The notes: generated by a model not told the origin, from the letters alone. Shown: positions 1 through 6,092, counted from the first letter of the stretch. The stretch: DNA of 8,021 nucleotides from Planctomycetota bacterium (GCA_016200125.1 JACQFK010000012.1:1-8021); one strand, 5' to 3'. Translations and numbers: made by a program.

Positions 1-321
1 CCCGACGCCGCCTTCGACGAGCTGATCTTCTCGCAGCTCATCGAGCACATCCCGCCCAAGCCCCAGATCATGGGGGAGATCCGCCGCGTGATGAAGCCCG
101 GGGGGCGGCTCATCATCGGCACGCCCGACTACGACCGGATGTTCTGGGTGATCCTGGAGCACTTCTACAACGCGCTCAAGCCCGAGGCCTACGCCCACGA
201 GCACATCGCGCACTATACGCTGGGCTCGATGCGAAAGCTGCTCGCCGACAACGGCTTCGAGCACCTGCGCTCCCGCTACGTGGGCGGCGGCGAGCTCGTC
301 CAGCTGGCGGTGAAGCGTTGA
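1..321 (+). CDS. SAM-dependent methyltransferase, C-terminal part (5' end outside window)
   Basis: Frame 1 is open from the first base to the TGA at 319-321, giving 106 residues without a start codon in a natural position, so the gene begins upstream of the window. The visible part matches the second half of a class I (Rossmann-fold) SAM-dependent methyltransferase. It begins with the FDELIFSQLIEHI segment, typical of the strand-4 motif in Methyltransf_11/23-type enzymes. RRVMKPGGRLIIGTPDY follows, the post-core strand and turn. Near the end, a LRKLL-like helix (SMRKLLADNGFEHL) is usual before the last beta strands. The SAM-binding glycine motif would lie upstream and cannot be checked. The substrate is unknown; relatives with HEHIAHYTLGS-like segments often occur in glycan or small-molecule clusters, but nothing here decides it. 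The next gene starts inside this stop codon, so the two are probably co-translated. Confidence 0.85.
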   Translation, partial: PDAAFDELIFSQLIEHIPPKPQIMGEIRRVMKPGGRLIIGTPDYDRMFWVILEHFYNALKPEAYAHEHIAHYTLGSMRKLLADNGFEHLRSRYVGGGELVQLAVKR

Positions 322-833
322 ATCCCGAGCGGGCCCGCTGGAACGAGAAGCACCGCAAGCCCGGTCAGGACCTCCCCTCGATCCCGCTGATCATGTACCA
401 GGGGCGGCTGACGAAGGGCCGCGCGCTCGACCTGGCGGGCGGCCGCGGGGAGAACGCCGCGATCCTCGCGCTGGCGGGCTGGACGGTGACGCTCGCCGAC
501 CTCTCCGACGAGGCGATCGCCCGCGCGCGGACCCGGGCCCGCGAGCTCAAGGCGGCCGTCCGTTTCGTCCAGGCCGATGCGCTCCGCCTGCCCTTCCAGG
601 GTCCTTTCGACACGGTCGTGGCCTCGAGATTCCTCGAGCGCTCGATCGCCGGCGAGCTCGTCCGCCTCCTGGCCCCGGGGGGCACGCTCTTCTGCGAGCA
701 GCCGATGTCGGGAATCCGGGAGGACTGGTGCGTCAAGCCCGGCGAGTTCGCCCGCCTCTTCGGCGCCCTGGAGGTCCTTCTCGATACGACCGACGGCGAC
801 CGGTCGGTCTTCATCGGGCGCAAGCGGGCCTGA
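318..833 (+). CDS. Class I SAM-dependent methyltransferase
   Basis: A complete 171-residue protein with the core Rossmann methyltransferase motifs. An N-terminal RWNEKHRKPG segment (about residues 7-16) is typical of one group of small methyltransferases. Motif I is ALDLAGGRGENA (residues 36-47), the SAM glycine loop. An acidic residue ends strand 2 (Asp61 in TLADLS), where the SAM ribose is bound. Asp87 lies in QADAL near the adenine. FDTVVASRFLER and LLAPGGTLFCEQP complete motifs IV and V. The length is short for the family, with little room for a substrate-specific cap. The start is TTG at 318, which overlaps the upstream TGA as TTGA; it is preferred because the conserved RWNEKH segment begins five codons later and the next in-frame ATG (residue 26) would remove it. 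The tight overlap with another methyltransferase suggests joint function. The methyl acceptor cannot be predicted from sequence. Confidence 0.88.
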   Translation: MNPERARWNEKHRKPGQDLPSIPLIMYQGRLTKGRALDLAGGRGENAAILALAGWTVTLADLSDEAIARARTRARELKAAVRFVQADALRLPFQGPFDTVVASRFLERSIAGELVRLLAPGGTLFCEQPMSGIREDWCVKPGEFARLFGALEVLLDTTDGDRSVFIGRKRA

Positions 834-914
834 GCCCCTTCACCGTATCTTCACGCCGTCTCCACTCCTTCTTCATCACGACCCTCTATGCTCCGGGGGT
901 GAGAACGATAAGAC

Positions 915-920
915 AGGAGG
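915..920 (+). promoter_or_regulatory. Strong Shine-Dalgarno site
   Basis: A perfect AGGAGG lies 5 nt before the ATG at 926. It decides the start of the small zinc-ribbon gene and argues against a much longer reading of that frame beginning inside the upstream methyltransferase gene. Confidence 0.8.
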
Positions 921-925
921 AGCTC

Positions 926-1132
926 ATGATGATGGCGATCATGACCTGCGCGGAATGCGGCGCCGACCTCCGGGAGTGGGACTTCCTGAAGCGCCGGGCG
1001 CGGCTGGTCGAGAACCGGCCCTACTGCACGGTGTGCCGGCCGCACCTGCGCGCGCCGCAGGACCGCCCCGAGGCCGAAACGTTCCCGCTGCGGGGCGCGC
1101 GGCAGCTGCCCCGCAACCGTCACCTGCTCTGA
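926..1132 (+). CDS. Small zinc-ribbon protein, function unknown
   Basis: A 68-residue protein with two CxxC knuckles: TCAECG near residues 7-12 and YCTVC near residues 35-39, about 24 residues apart. This is the spacing of a four-cysteine zinc ribbon. The C-terminal tail is basic and proline-rich (PLRGARQLPRNRHLL) and there is no membrane segment. The start is taken at 926 because of the AGGAGG site just upstream. Three ATG codons follow each other (926, 929, 932) and a fourth Met comes two codons later, so the exact first residue is uncertain by a few positions. The frame is open further upstream into the methyltransferase gene, but that extension has no support. Isolated small zinc ribbons may bind nucleic acid or protein partners; no specific role can be assigned. 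It stands alone between a 92-nt gap and a 163-nt gap, so it may be its own transcription unit. Confidence 0.72.
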   Translation: MMMAIMTCAECGADLREWDFLKRRARLVENRPYCTVCRPHLRAPQDRPEAETFPLRGARQLPRNRHLL

Positions 1133-1171
1133 GCGGGGACGAGGGAACGCGCGAGCGCGGGACAACTGAAT

Positions 1172-1185
1172 GGCCCTTCGGGGCC
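1172..1185 (+). other. UUCG-tetraloop RNA hairpin
   Basis: GGCCC-TTCG-GGGCC forms a 5-bp G/C stem closed by a C(UUCG)G loop, one of the most stable RNA tetraloops. It lies 39 nt after the stop codon of the small zinc-ribbon gene. It is not followed by a T run, so it is not a classical intrinsic terminator. It could stabilise the 3' end of the transcript. Whether it functions at all is inference. Confidence 0.4.
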
Positions 1186-1235
1186 CGTCCCGTTCTCCGC
1201 GTCCCCCCATCCCCGGAAACCCGATCCCCCTCTTC

Positions 1236-1267
1236 TCATTCCGGCCCCGGGCCGGAATGATTCTTTT
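1236..1267 (+). terminator. Probable intrinsic terminator (perfect inverted repeat plus T-rich tail)
   Basis: TCATTCCGGCCC at 1236-1247 is matched exactly by its reverse complement at 1249-1260, with a single C between. In RNA this gives a G/C-rich stem of about 11 bp with a three-base loop. It is followed at once by TTCTTTT (1261-1267). This is the expected form of a Rho-independent terminator on the plus strand, and it would end transcription from the small zinc-ribbon gene. On the opposite strand the stem is followed by a purine-rich stretch, so it would act in one direction only. The repeat also ends 20 nt before the candidate -10 element of the next gene, so an operator role is an alternative. 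Confidence 0.62.
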
Positions 1268-1277
1268 CCAGCCGTCG

Positions 1278-1286
1278 TGCTACACT
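1278..1286 (+). promoter_or_regulatory. Candidate extended -10 promoter element of the TPR-rhomboid gene
   Basis: TGCTACACT matches the extended -10 pattern TGn-TATAAT at the TG and at four of six hexamer positions. It ends 9 nt before the ATG at 1296. No good -35 hexamer is visible; TGATTC at 1258-1263 is the only one at 17-nt spacing and it is poor. Transcription would start only a few bases before the ATG. No Shine-Dalgarno sequence is present, which fits a leaderless or nearly leaderless mRNA. This rests on pattern alone. Confidence 0.4.
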
Positions 1287-1295
1287 GTTCCGCGA

Positions 1296-2858
1296 ATGAC
1301 GAACGACGCCTCCCCCCTCGTCCGCGCCCGGGAACGGCGCGGCGCCGGTGATTTCCGGGGAGCCCTCGAGGACCTCCAGGCCCTGCTGGAGGCGGATCCC
1401 CGCTCCGTCGAGGCGTTGTGCGAACGGGGCCTCACGCGGATCGCCGCCGCCTCGCCCGGCTGGAGGGTCTGGAAGACGACCGCCTCTCTGACGGGGCTGT
1501 TCGAAACCTACGACGCCCGGATCGAGGCCCTCTCCTGCACCCGCGAGGAGGCGATCCGCGGCGCGATGGCCGACTACTCGAAATGCATTGAGCTGGATCC
1601 CGCCCAGGCCGGGGCCTGGTGGGGCCGCGCCCGCCTGCGCAAGGCGATCGGCCACCCAGACGCCTGGACGGACTACGCCCGCGCCGTGCAGCTCCTCCCG
1701 GCCGACGCCGCGATCCTGATCGAGCGGTCGGGACAGCGGCTGAACGTCCGCAATATCCGCGAGGCGCTCGAGGACGCGGAGGCCGCCGTCGCGCTCGCGC
1801 CGCTGAATGCGGAGGCCTGGACCGCGCGGGGCCGGGTCCGGCTGGCGAAACGGGAACTCCCGGGCGCGCGGAAGGATTTCGACCGGGCGCTGGAGCTGGA
1901 TCCCGGACAGCTTCCCGCCCTGTGGGGGCGGGCCCGCTCGAGGGCCGTGGACGATCCGCCGGGCGCGAAGGAGGATCTTGCCCGCGCGGCGGCCCTGACG
2001 CCCGCCCGGAGCTGCGATTTCTACCACCGCGGGCTGGCGGCGGGAGCCCTGGGCGACGCGAAGCAGGCCGCCGAGGATTTCACGAGCGCGATCGACGGGA
2101 CCCCCGTCTGGAGCCCGGAGCGCGTGGACCTCGAGGTGCGGCTGAAGGAGACGCTGAAAGTTCCGCTCCATCGCAGCATGATCGCCGCGCCCGTCACCAC
2201 CGTGCTCCTGGCCCTCTGCGTGGCGGTCATGGTCGTGGCCGAACAGGCGGGCAGCACGACGGAGTCGGACATCCTCGTGAGGTTCGGCGCCACGGAGCGG
2301 GAGCACGTCTGGTCGGGCCAGTACTGGCGGCTCCTCACTTCGATGTTCCTTCACATCGGATGGGTCCACCTGGCCTGGAACGTCTGGGCGATGTTCGGAT
2401 GGTGCACGGAGGTCGAACGGATCCTCGGCCACGGCCGCTTCCTGGCCGCCTACCTGCTCACCGGCCTGGCCTCCTCGGCATTGAGCCTCGTGGGCCACCC
2501 CGTCGTCTCGGCGGGGGCCTCGGGGGCGGGCTTCGGCATGATCGGCATCCTGCTGGGCGGGGCCTTCCTCAAGCTCGGGGGCGCCACCCCCTTCTTCATC
2601 CACCGGGGCGTCGTCGCCATCCTGAAATGGGTCTTCGTCTGGTTCGTGCTGGGCTTCACGGTCATGCCCATGGACAACTGGGGCCACCTGGGAGGTTTTC
2701 TCTCCGGAATCGCAGCCGGCGGACTCTGGGTCGGAGGCCCCCGGATCTCCCGGATCGCGCGCGCGGCGGCCTGGGCGCTCTTCTCCGCCGTCCTGGCCGC
2801 GCTCGTGCTCGCCGCGATTCATCCCTGGCCGTTCCTCTATTCCGATGGCATGAGGTAG
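1296..2858 (+). CDS. TPR-repeat rhomboid family intramembrane serine protease
   Basis: A 520-residue protein of two halves. Residues 5-290 are soluble and made of about six TPR-like helical pairs; the clearest run through ADYSKCIELDPAQAGAWWGRA, ALEDAEAAVALAPLNAEAW and ARKDFDRALELDPGQLPALWG. Residues from about 296 form a rhomboid domain with roughly seven membrane helices. It shows WRLLTSMFLHIGWVH before the second helix, the HLAWN motif (His358, Asn362), GASG with nucleophile Ser409, and GHLGG with catalytic His464, so the Ser-His dyad and oxyanion residues are intact. Rhomboids cut membrane helices of partner proteins within the cytoplasmic membrane; TPRs usually bind proteins, so the N-terminal half may recruit the substrate or an adaptor. 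The start at 1296 is preferred over an upstream in-frame codon near 1170 because that extension would cross the terminator-like repeat. The next gene begins 15 nt downstream and is a membrane protein. Confidence 0.93.
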   Translation: MTNDASPLVRARERRGAGDFRGALEDLQALLEADPRSVEALCERGLTRIAAASPGWRVWKTTASLTGLFETYDARIEALSCTREEAIRGAMADYSKCIELDPAQAGAWWGRARLRKAIGHPDAWTDYARAVQLLPADAAILIERSGQRLNVRNIREALEDAEAAVALAPLNAEAWTARGRVRLAKRELPGARKDFDRALELDPGQLPALWGRARSRAVDDPPGAKEDLARAAALTPARSCDFYHRGLAAGALGDAKQAAEDFTSAIDGTPVWSPERVDLEVRLKETLKVPLHRSMIAAPVTTVLLALCVAVMVVAEQAGSTTESDILVRFGATEREHVWSGQYWRLLTSMFLHIGWVHLAWNVWAMFGWCTEVERILGHGRFLAAYLLTGLASSALSLVGHPVVSAGASGAGFGMIGILLGGAFLKLGGATPFFIHRGVVAILKWVFVWFVLGFTVMPMDNWGHLGGFLSGIAAGGLWVGGPRISRIARAAAWALFSAVLAALVLAAIHPWPFLYSDGMR

Positions 2859-2861
2859 AGT
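2856..2861 (+). promoter_or_regulatory. Possible -10 hexamer overlapping the rhomboid stop codon
   Basis: TAGAGT shares the conserved T1, A2 and T6 positions of the -10 hexamer, begins at the TAG stop of the rhomboid gene and ends 12 nt before the next ATG. There is no Shine-Dalgarno sequence in the 15-nt gap. If used, it would give a leader of about 5-6 nt. Such hexamers occur often by chance, so translational read-on from the upstream gene is equally likely. Confidence 0.25.
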
Positions 2862-2873
2862 ACCTGCAGCGGC

Positions 2874-4421
2874 ATGACCACCACCTGTCCCGCCTGCGGG
2901 AAGACGACTCCCGCCCACCTCGCGCTCTGCGTCTTCTGCGGCAAGGTGACGACGGGCATGATCAAGTGCCCGAAGTGCAGCCGGGAGGCGGGACCGCTGG
3001 CGACGAAGTGCCTCTACTGCGACACGCCGCTCTCCCGGGACCCGGCGACCGTCCTGCCGCCGCCTCCTCCGCCGCCCGCCGCCGCTCCCCCGCCCCCGGC
3101 GCCAAGCCTGCAGGCCCGGGGGATGGCCGAGGCCGATGCCGTCGTCGCGCGCGAGATCGCCCGGGACATGCACCAGAAGCAGCGGCTCGGCCTGTTCGTG
3201 CAGCTCTTCCAGATCGCCCTGTTCGTCCTGGCGATCCCCGTCCTGGTCCCCGCGCTCCTGATGACCTTCATCATGACCAAGCGCTGGGGCCGCATCCCCA
3301 TGACGTTCATCTTCATCGACGGCGGCGCCCTGTTTCTCATCGGCATCGGCACCGACTTCCGCGGCGGAACGTCGACCTTCCTGGGCATGAGCGCCTTTAC
3401 CTGGCTCATGTTCCTCGGGCTCGGCTCCGCGGTCCTCCTCACCGTGATCCGAACCGCGAAGGGGAAGATCGAGCAGGGCATCCTGATGGGATATTCCAAT
3501 CTCGTCGTGATGCTCCTCATCTTCGGCGGCGCGATCTTCCTGTGGGGTTTCCTCCGGCTCACCTGGAGGAAGACGGAACCGCCCGGGGGGCCCGTGATCG
3601 CAGCAACCCCGACGGTCGTCTCGCCGCAGGAGGCGCTGAAGCTGACCGGACCGGAGCTCCCCTACGTCCGGCTCAAGAACTCGATGCTCGACTGGGACCG
3701 GAAAGTGTGGCGCATCGAGTCGGGCGGCGGCGGATTCCTCCTCCAGGACCCCCTGCAGCCGCTCACGGCGCTCTCGCTCGACATGGTCCGCGCGGAGCAG
3801 GCCGACCGCCTCGGCTCCTACATTCTGCTCGCTTCGCCCACCAAGGGCGCTCCGACGGAGTGGATCCCCCTCACGTCGGGAGACCGCAAGGGGTCCGGCC
3901 GGGCCGTCCTCACCCTGCCGCTGGGCTCCGGGGAGTCCCTCCAGCTCGTTTCCCCCTTCTATCATTCATCCCCGGGATCGCGCGCCTTCGATCCCGAAGG
4001 CAACTACGGCGTCCTCGCGCGGGGCGGCGAGCCGAACGCGCCCCTGACCCTGCACGTGGGACCACCCCCCGATCCGCGAACCGCGACCCTCTGCGTGCCG
4101 GTCAAGGAGACGGGGAACGAACTCTGGATCTCGACCCTTCAGCCGCTGCCCACGACCCTGGCCGCCGAGCCGCAGGGGATTCTCGAGCTCCTACCGCCCG
4201 GCCGGAGCGCCGCGCTGTCGGGTCAGCTCCGGAAGACGGCCGACCCCGCCTTTCGCGGATCCCCGCGGCTGCTCGTCCTCGCCGGCCCCGAGGAGTACCG
4301 CCGGCTGCGGGAACTGGAGGCGCCGGCGGATCGCTCCTCGGAGACGAGCCCCTTCGTCTGGTTCGGGATCGGCGGCGCGCTCCTCGCCGCCGCCGTGTTC
4401 TTCGCGCTGCTCGAGGGATAA
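2874..4421 (+). CDS. Double zinc-ribbon polytopic membrane protein, function unknown
   Basis: A 515-residue protein I cannot place in a named family. Residues 5-49 form two zinc ribbons with paired CxxC knuckles (Cys5/8 with Cys19/22, and Cys32/35 with Cys46/49). A proline tract follows (62-77), then an amphipathic stretch. Hydrophobic segments lie at about 105-134 (long, with Pro122 and Pro126, perhaps a hairpin), 141-159, 168-192 and 208-229. A soluble region spans about 233-485 and is rich in beta-type sequence, with no motif I recognise. The C-terminus is a Gly/Ala-rich helix, WFGIGGALLAAAVFFALLEG. The zinc ribbons should be cytoplasmic. The side of the large domain depends on whether the first segment crosses the membrane once or twice. 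The start at 2874 places the first knuckle right at the N-terminus, as is usual for such proteins. It lies 15 nt after the rhomboid gene, so the two are probably co-transcribed and it could be a partner or substrate of that protease. Confidence 0.88.
   Translation: MTTTCPACGKTTPAHLALCVFCGKVTTGMIKCPKCSREAGPLATKCLYCDTPLSRDPATVLPPPPPPPAAAPPPPAPSLQARGMAEADAVVAREIARDMHQKQRLGLFVQLFQIALFVLAIPVLVPALLMTFIMTKRWGRIPMTFIFIDGGALFLIGIGTDFRGGTSTFLGMSAFTWLMFLGLGSAVLLTVIRTAKGKIEQGILMGYSNLVVMLLIFGGAIFLWGFLRLTWRKTEPPGGPVIAATPTVVSPQEALKLTGPELPYVRLKNSMLDWDRKVWRIESGGGGFLLQDPLQPLTALSLDMVRAEQADRLGSYILLASPTKGAPTEWIPLTSGDRKGSGRAVLTLPLGSGESLQLVSPFYHSSPGSRAFDPEGNYGVLARGGEPNAPLTLHVGPPPDPRTATLCVPVKETGNELWISTLQPLPTTLAAEPQGILELLPPGRSAALSGQLRKTADPAFRGSPRLLVLAGPEEYRRLRELEAPADRSSETSPFVWFGIGGALLAAAVFFALLEG
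3057..3104 (+). repeat. Low-complexity proline/alanine tract
   Basis: CCN-rich codons encode seven prolines, three alanines, four prolines, then Ala-Pro (residues 62-77 of the zinc-ribbon membrane protein). It separates the zinc ribbons from the membrane part and is probably an extended, flexible linker. The C-rich repeat could change length by replication slippage. Confidence 0.75.
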
Positions 4422-4464
4422 GCGGAATTCGGGAACCCGGAGCCCTCCAGCCGCACTAATAGAT

Positions 4465-5076
4465 ATGAAGAAGATGATGCTGACCCTGGCGCTCCTTCCC
4501 TCCCTCGCCCTGGCCGCCGCCGCGCAGGACACCGCAGGGGCCGGCCTGGCCGTCGGCGACCGCGTCGAGATCACGTTCTTCAGCGGCGCCACGATCAGGG
4601 GTACGATCGTCAAGCCCTGGGATGCCGCGAAGGAGACGGCGCTGACGCTCGACCTGACATGGGAATACACCGGGCTCAACGGCACCCTGAGCGTCCCGCG
4701 GAGCGACCTCAAGAGCGTGCGCAAGCTGCGCGTGCTCGACGACGCCACGATCCGCGGCCTCGAGGCGGTCAAGAAGCAGATCGCCCTCGAGAACGCGGCT
4801 CCCGTCCGCCCGGCGCCCGCCGCCCCGTCGACCGAGCCGGCGAAGCCCGCCCCCGCTCCGGACGACAAGGCCGCGAAGGAAGCCGAGGAGCTCAAGAAGG
4901 CGCTCGAGATGTTCAAGAAGTACCCCTCCCCCGAGTGGAGCCCCGAGCGGCGCAACGCCATCCGCCTGAAGCGCTATAGAGGTCAGGTGCCGACGTCGGC
5001 CGAGAGCGACTTCGAGCAGGGGTTCGACCTCTGGGAGAAGGGCCGGGCGGCGTCCGCGGGAACCCGCAAGGACTGA
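4465..5076 (+). CDS. Secreted protein with small beta domain and C-terminal WSPER motif, function unknown
   Basis: A 203-residue protein with a clear Sec signal peptide: basic KK at 2-3, hydrophobic MLTLALLPSLALAAAA, and probable cleavage just before Gln21. Residues about 28-93 look like a small SH3- or Sm-like beta barrel (GDRVEITFFSGATIRGTI, then LSVPRSDLKSVRKLRVLD). A charged helix, an Ala/Pro linker (about 111-133) and a Lys/Glu-rich helix (134-152) follow. The C-terminus contains WSPERRNAIRLKR and FDLWEKGRA. I do not recognise a named family. It should be periplasmic, with no membrane anchor after the signal. The start at 4465 is fixed by the signal peptide; no good Shine-Dalgarno is visible, and the sequence before it (ACTAATAGAT) is unusually A/T-rich for this window. 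The stop is 12 nt before the next gene, so the two exported proteins are probably made together. Confidence 0.85.
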   Translation: MKKMMLTLALLPSLALAAAAQDTAGAGLAVGDRVEITFFSGATIRGTIVKPWDAAKETALTLDLTWEYTGLNGTLSVPRSDLKSVRKLRVLDDATIRGLEAVKKQIALENAAPVRPAPAAPSTEPAKPAPAPDDKAAKEAEELKKALEMFKKYPSPEWSPERRNAIRLKRYRGQVPTSAESDFEQGFDLWEKGRAASAGTRKD

Positions 5077-5081
5077 GGAGG
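5076..5081 (+). promoter_or_regulatory. Strong Shine-Dalgarno site
   Basis: AGGAGG starts on the last base of the preceding stop codon and ends 7 nt before the ATG at 5089. It fixes the start of the Tat-exported protein, whose twin-arginine motif follows six codons later. Confidence 0.8.
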
Positions 5082-5088
5082 ACGCCCC

Positions 5089-6090
5089 ATGGTTGACCCC
5101 TCGCTGAGCCGCAGGGATTTCCTCAAGACCTCGGCCGCGGCGGTCGTGGCGGCGCGGATCAATCCCCCCGAGTCCCTGGTCAAGGTCCTCTACGAATCGC
5201 TCAGCGAGAAACAGAAGAAGGAAATCTGCTTCCCCTGGGACCACCAGGAGAAGAGCCGAGGCCTCCTCCGCTGCTATCTCTCGAACAACTGGAGGATCAC
5301 CAAGCCGGCCATCAAGAGCGACTTCTTCAGCGGCGCCCAGCAGTCGCTGATCCGGCAGGTCTTCGAGGGGATCGTCAACCCCGACTGGATCCAGCGCTTC
5401 GACCGGCAGTTCAAGGACGACCTGGGCGGCTACGGCGTCGCGCAGAGCATCGCGCTCTTCGGGGAGCCCGGACACGGCAAGTTCGAGTTCGTGCTGTCCG
5501 GCCGCCACGGCACGGTCCGCTGCGACGGGAACTCGATGGAGCACGTGGCCTTCGGCGGCCCGATCCTCTACGGCCACGCGGCCAGCGGCTACTACGAGAA
5601 GTCCAACCATCCGGACAACGTCTTCTGGCACCAGTCGGTCATGGCGAACAACCTCTTCAAGATGCTCGACGGAAAGCAGCAGAAACTGGCGCTGCTGCCC
5701 GAGGCGCCCGACGAGGCGCAGATCGCCTTCCAGGGGAAGGAAGGGAAGTTCCCCGGCCTTCCGATCGGCGGGATGTCGCCCGACCAGAAGGAGCACATGC
5801 AGAAGGTGCTCCAGAAGCTGATCGAGCCCTACCGGCAGTCGGACCAGGACGAGGCCGTCGCTTGCCTGAAGGCTCAGGGGGGGCTGGACGCCTGCTCGCT
5901 CGCGTTCTACCAGGACGACGACTTGGGCAACGACGGCATCTGGGACAACTGGCGCGTGGAAGGGCCGGCCTTCGTCTGGCACTACCGCGGCGCGCCGCAC
6001 GTCCACGTCTGGGTCAACGTCGCCGACGATCCCACGGTGAGCCTGAACGCGAAGAACGACTCCGGCCCGCTGAGGGAGAAGAAGAAGTAG
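5089..6090 (+). CDS. Tat-exported DUF3500-like protein
   Basis: A 333-residue protein beginning with a twin-arginine signal, SRRDFLK at residues 7-13, which matches the S/T-R-R-x-F-L-K consensus. The hydrophobic part after it is short (SAAAVVAA). The mature part resembles the DUF3500 family as found in Planctomycetota: LYESLSEKQKKEICFPWDH near 34-52, a GKFEFVLSGRHGTVRCDG core around 130-147, AFGGPILYGHAASG at 154-167, and a histidine-rich end WHYRGAPHVHVWVN at 297-310. Several conserved histidines (140, 163, 181, 304, 306) could bind a metal; this is my inference, as the biochemical role of DUF3500 proteins is not known to me. Tat export suggests folding, perhaps with a cofactor, before crossing the membrane. 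There is no lipobox, so it should be periplasmic. The paired upstream gene also encodes an exported protein. Confidence 0.88.
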   Translation: MVDPSLSRRDFLKTSAAAVVAARINPPESLVKVLYESLSEKQKKEICFPWDHQEKSRGLLRCYLSNNWRITKPAIKSDFFSGAQQSLIRQVFEGIVNPDWIQRFDRQFKDDLGGYGVAQSIALFGEPGHGKFEFVLSGRHGTVRCDGNSMEHVAFGGPILYGHAASGYYEKSNHPDNVFWHQSVMANNLFKMLDGKQQKLALLPEAPDEAQIAFQGKEGKFPGLPIGGMSPDQKEHMQKVLQKLIEPYRQSDQDEAVACLKAQGGLDACSLAFYQDDDLGNDGIWDNWRVEGPAFVWHYRGAPHVHVWVNVADDPTVSLNAKNDSGPLREKKK

Positions 6091-6092
6091 GC

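Noticed and set aside
887..892. TATGCT as a -10 element for the gene at 926
   Set aside because: It is only a four-of-six match, and there is no acceptable -35 hexamer at the right distance.
728..925. N-terminal extension of the small zinc-ribbon gene
   Set aside because: It overlaps the 3' end of the methyltransferase gene, reads as Arg-rich shadow sequence, and ignores the AGGAGG site just before 926.
1236..3965. A 909-codon open frame on the minus strand
   Set aside because: It lies antisense to the rhomboid and zinc-ribbon genes, which both show clear motifs. Its product is a low-complexity Arg/Gly/Glu/Asp-rich sequence without any domain, as expected from high-GC codon bias.
2700..4421. 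Rhombosortase / GlyGly-CTERM system
   Set aside because: The C-terminal helix lacks the closing basic cluster, and the protease is a long TPR type rather than a short rhombosortase. Only a general protease-substrate idea is kept.
1619..4459. A 946-codon open frame on the plus strand
   Set aside because: It spans two real genes in another frame, and its product is Arg/Pro/Gly-rich with no motif. It is a GC-driven shadow.
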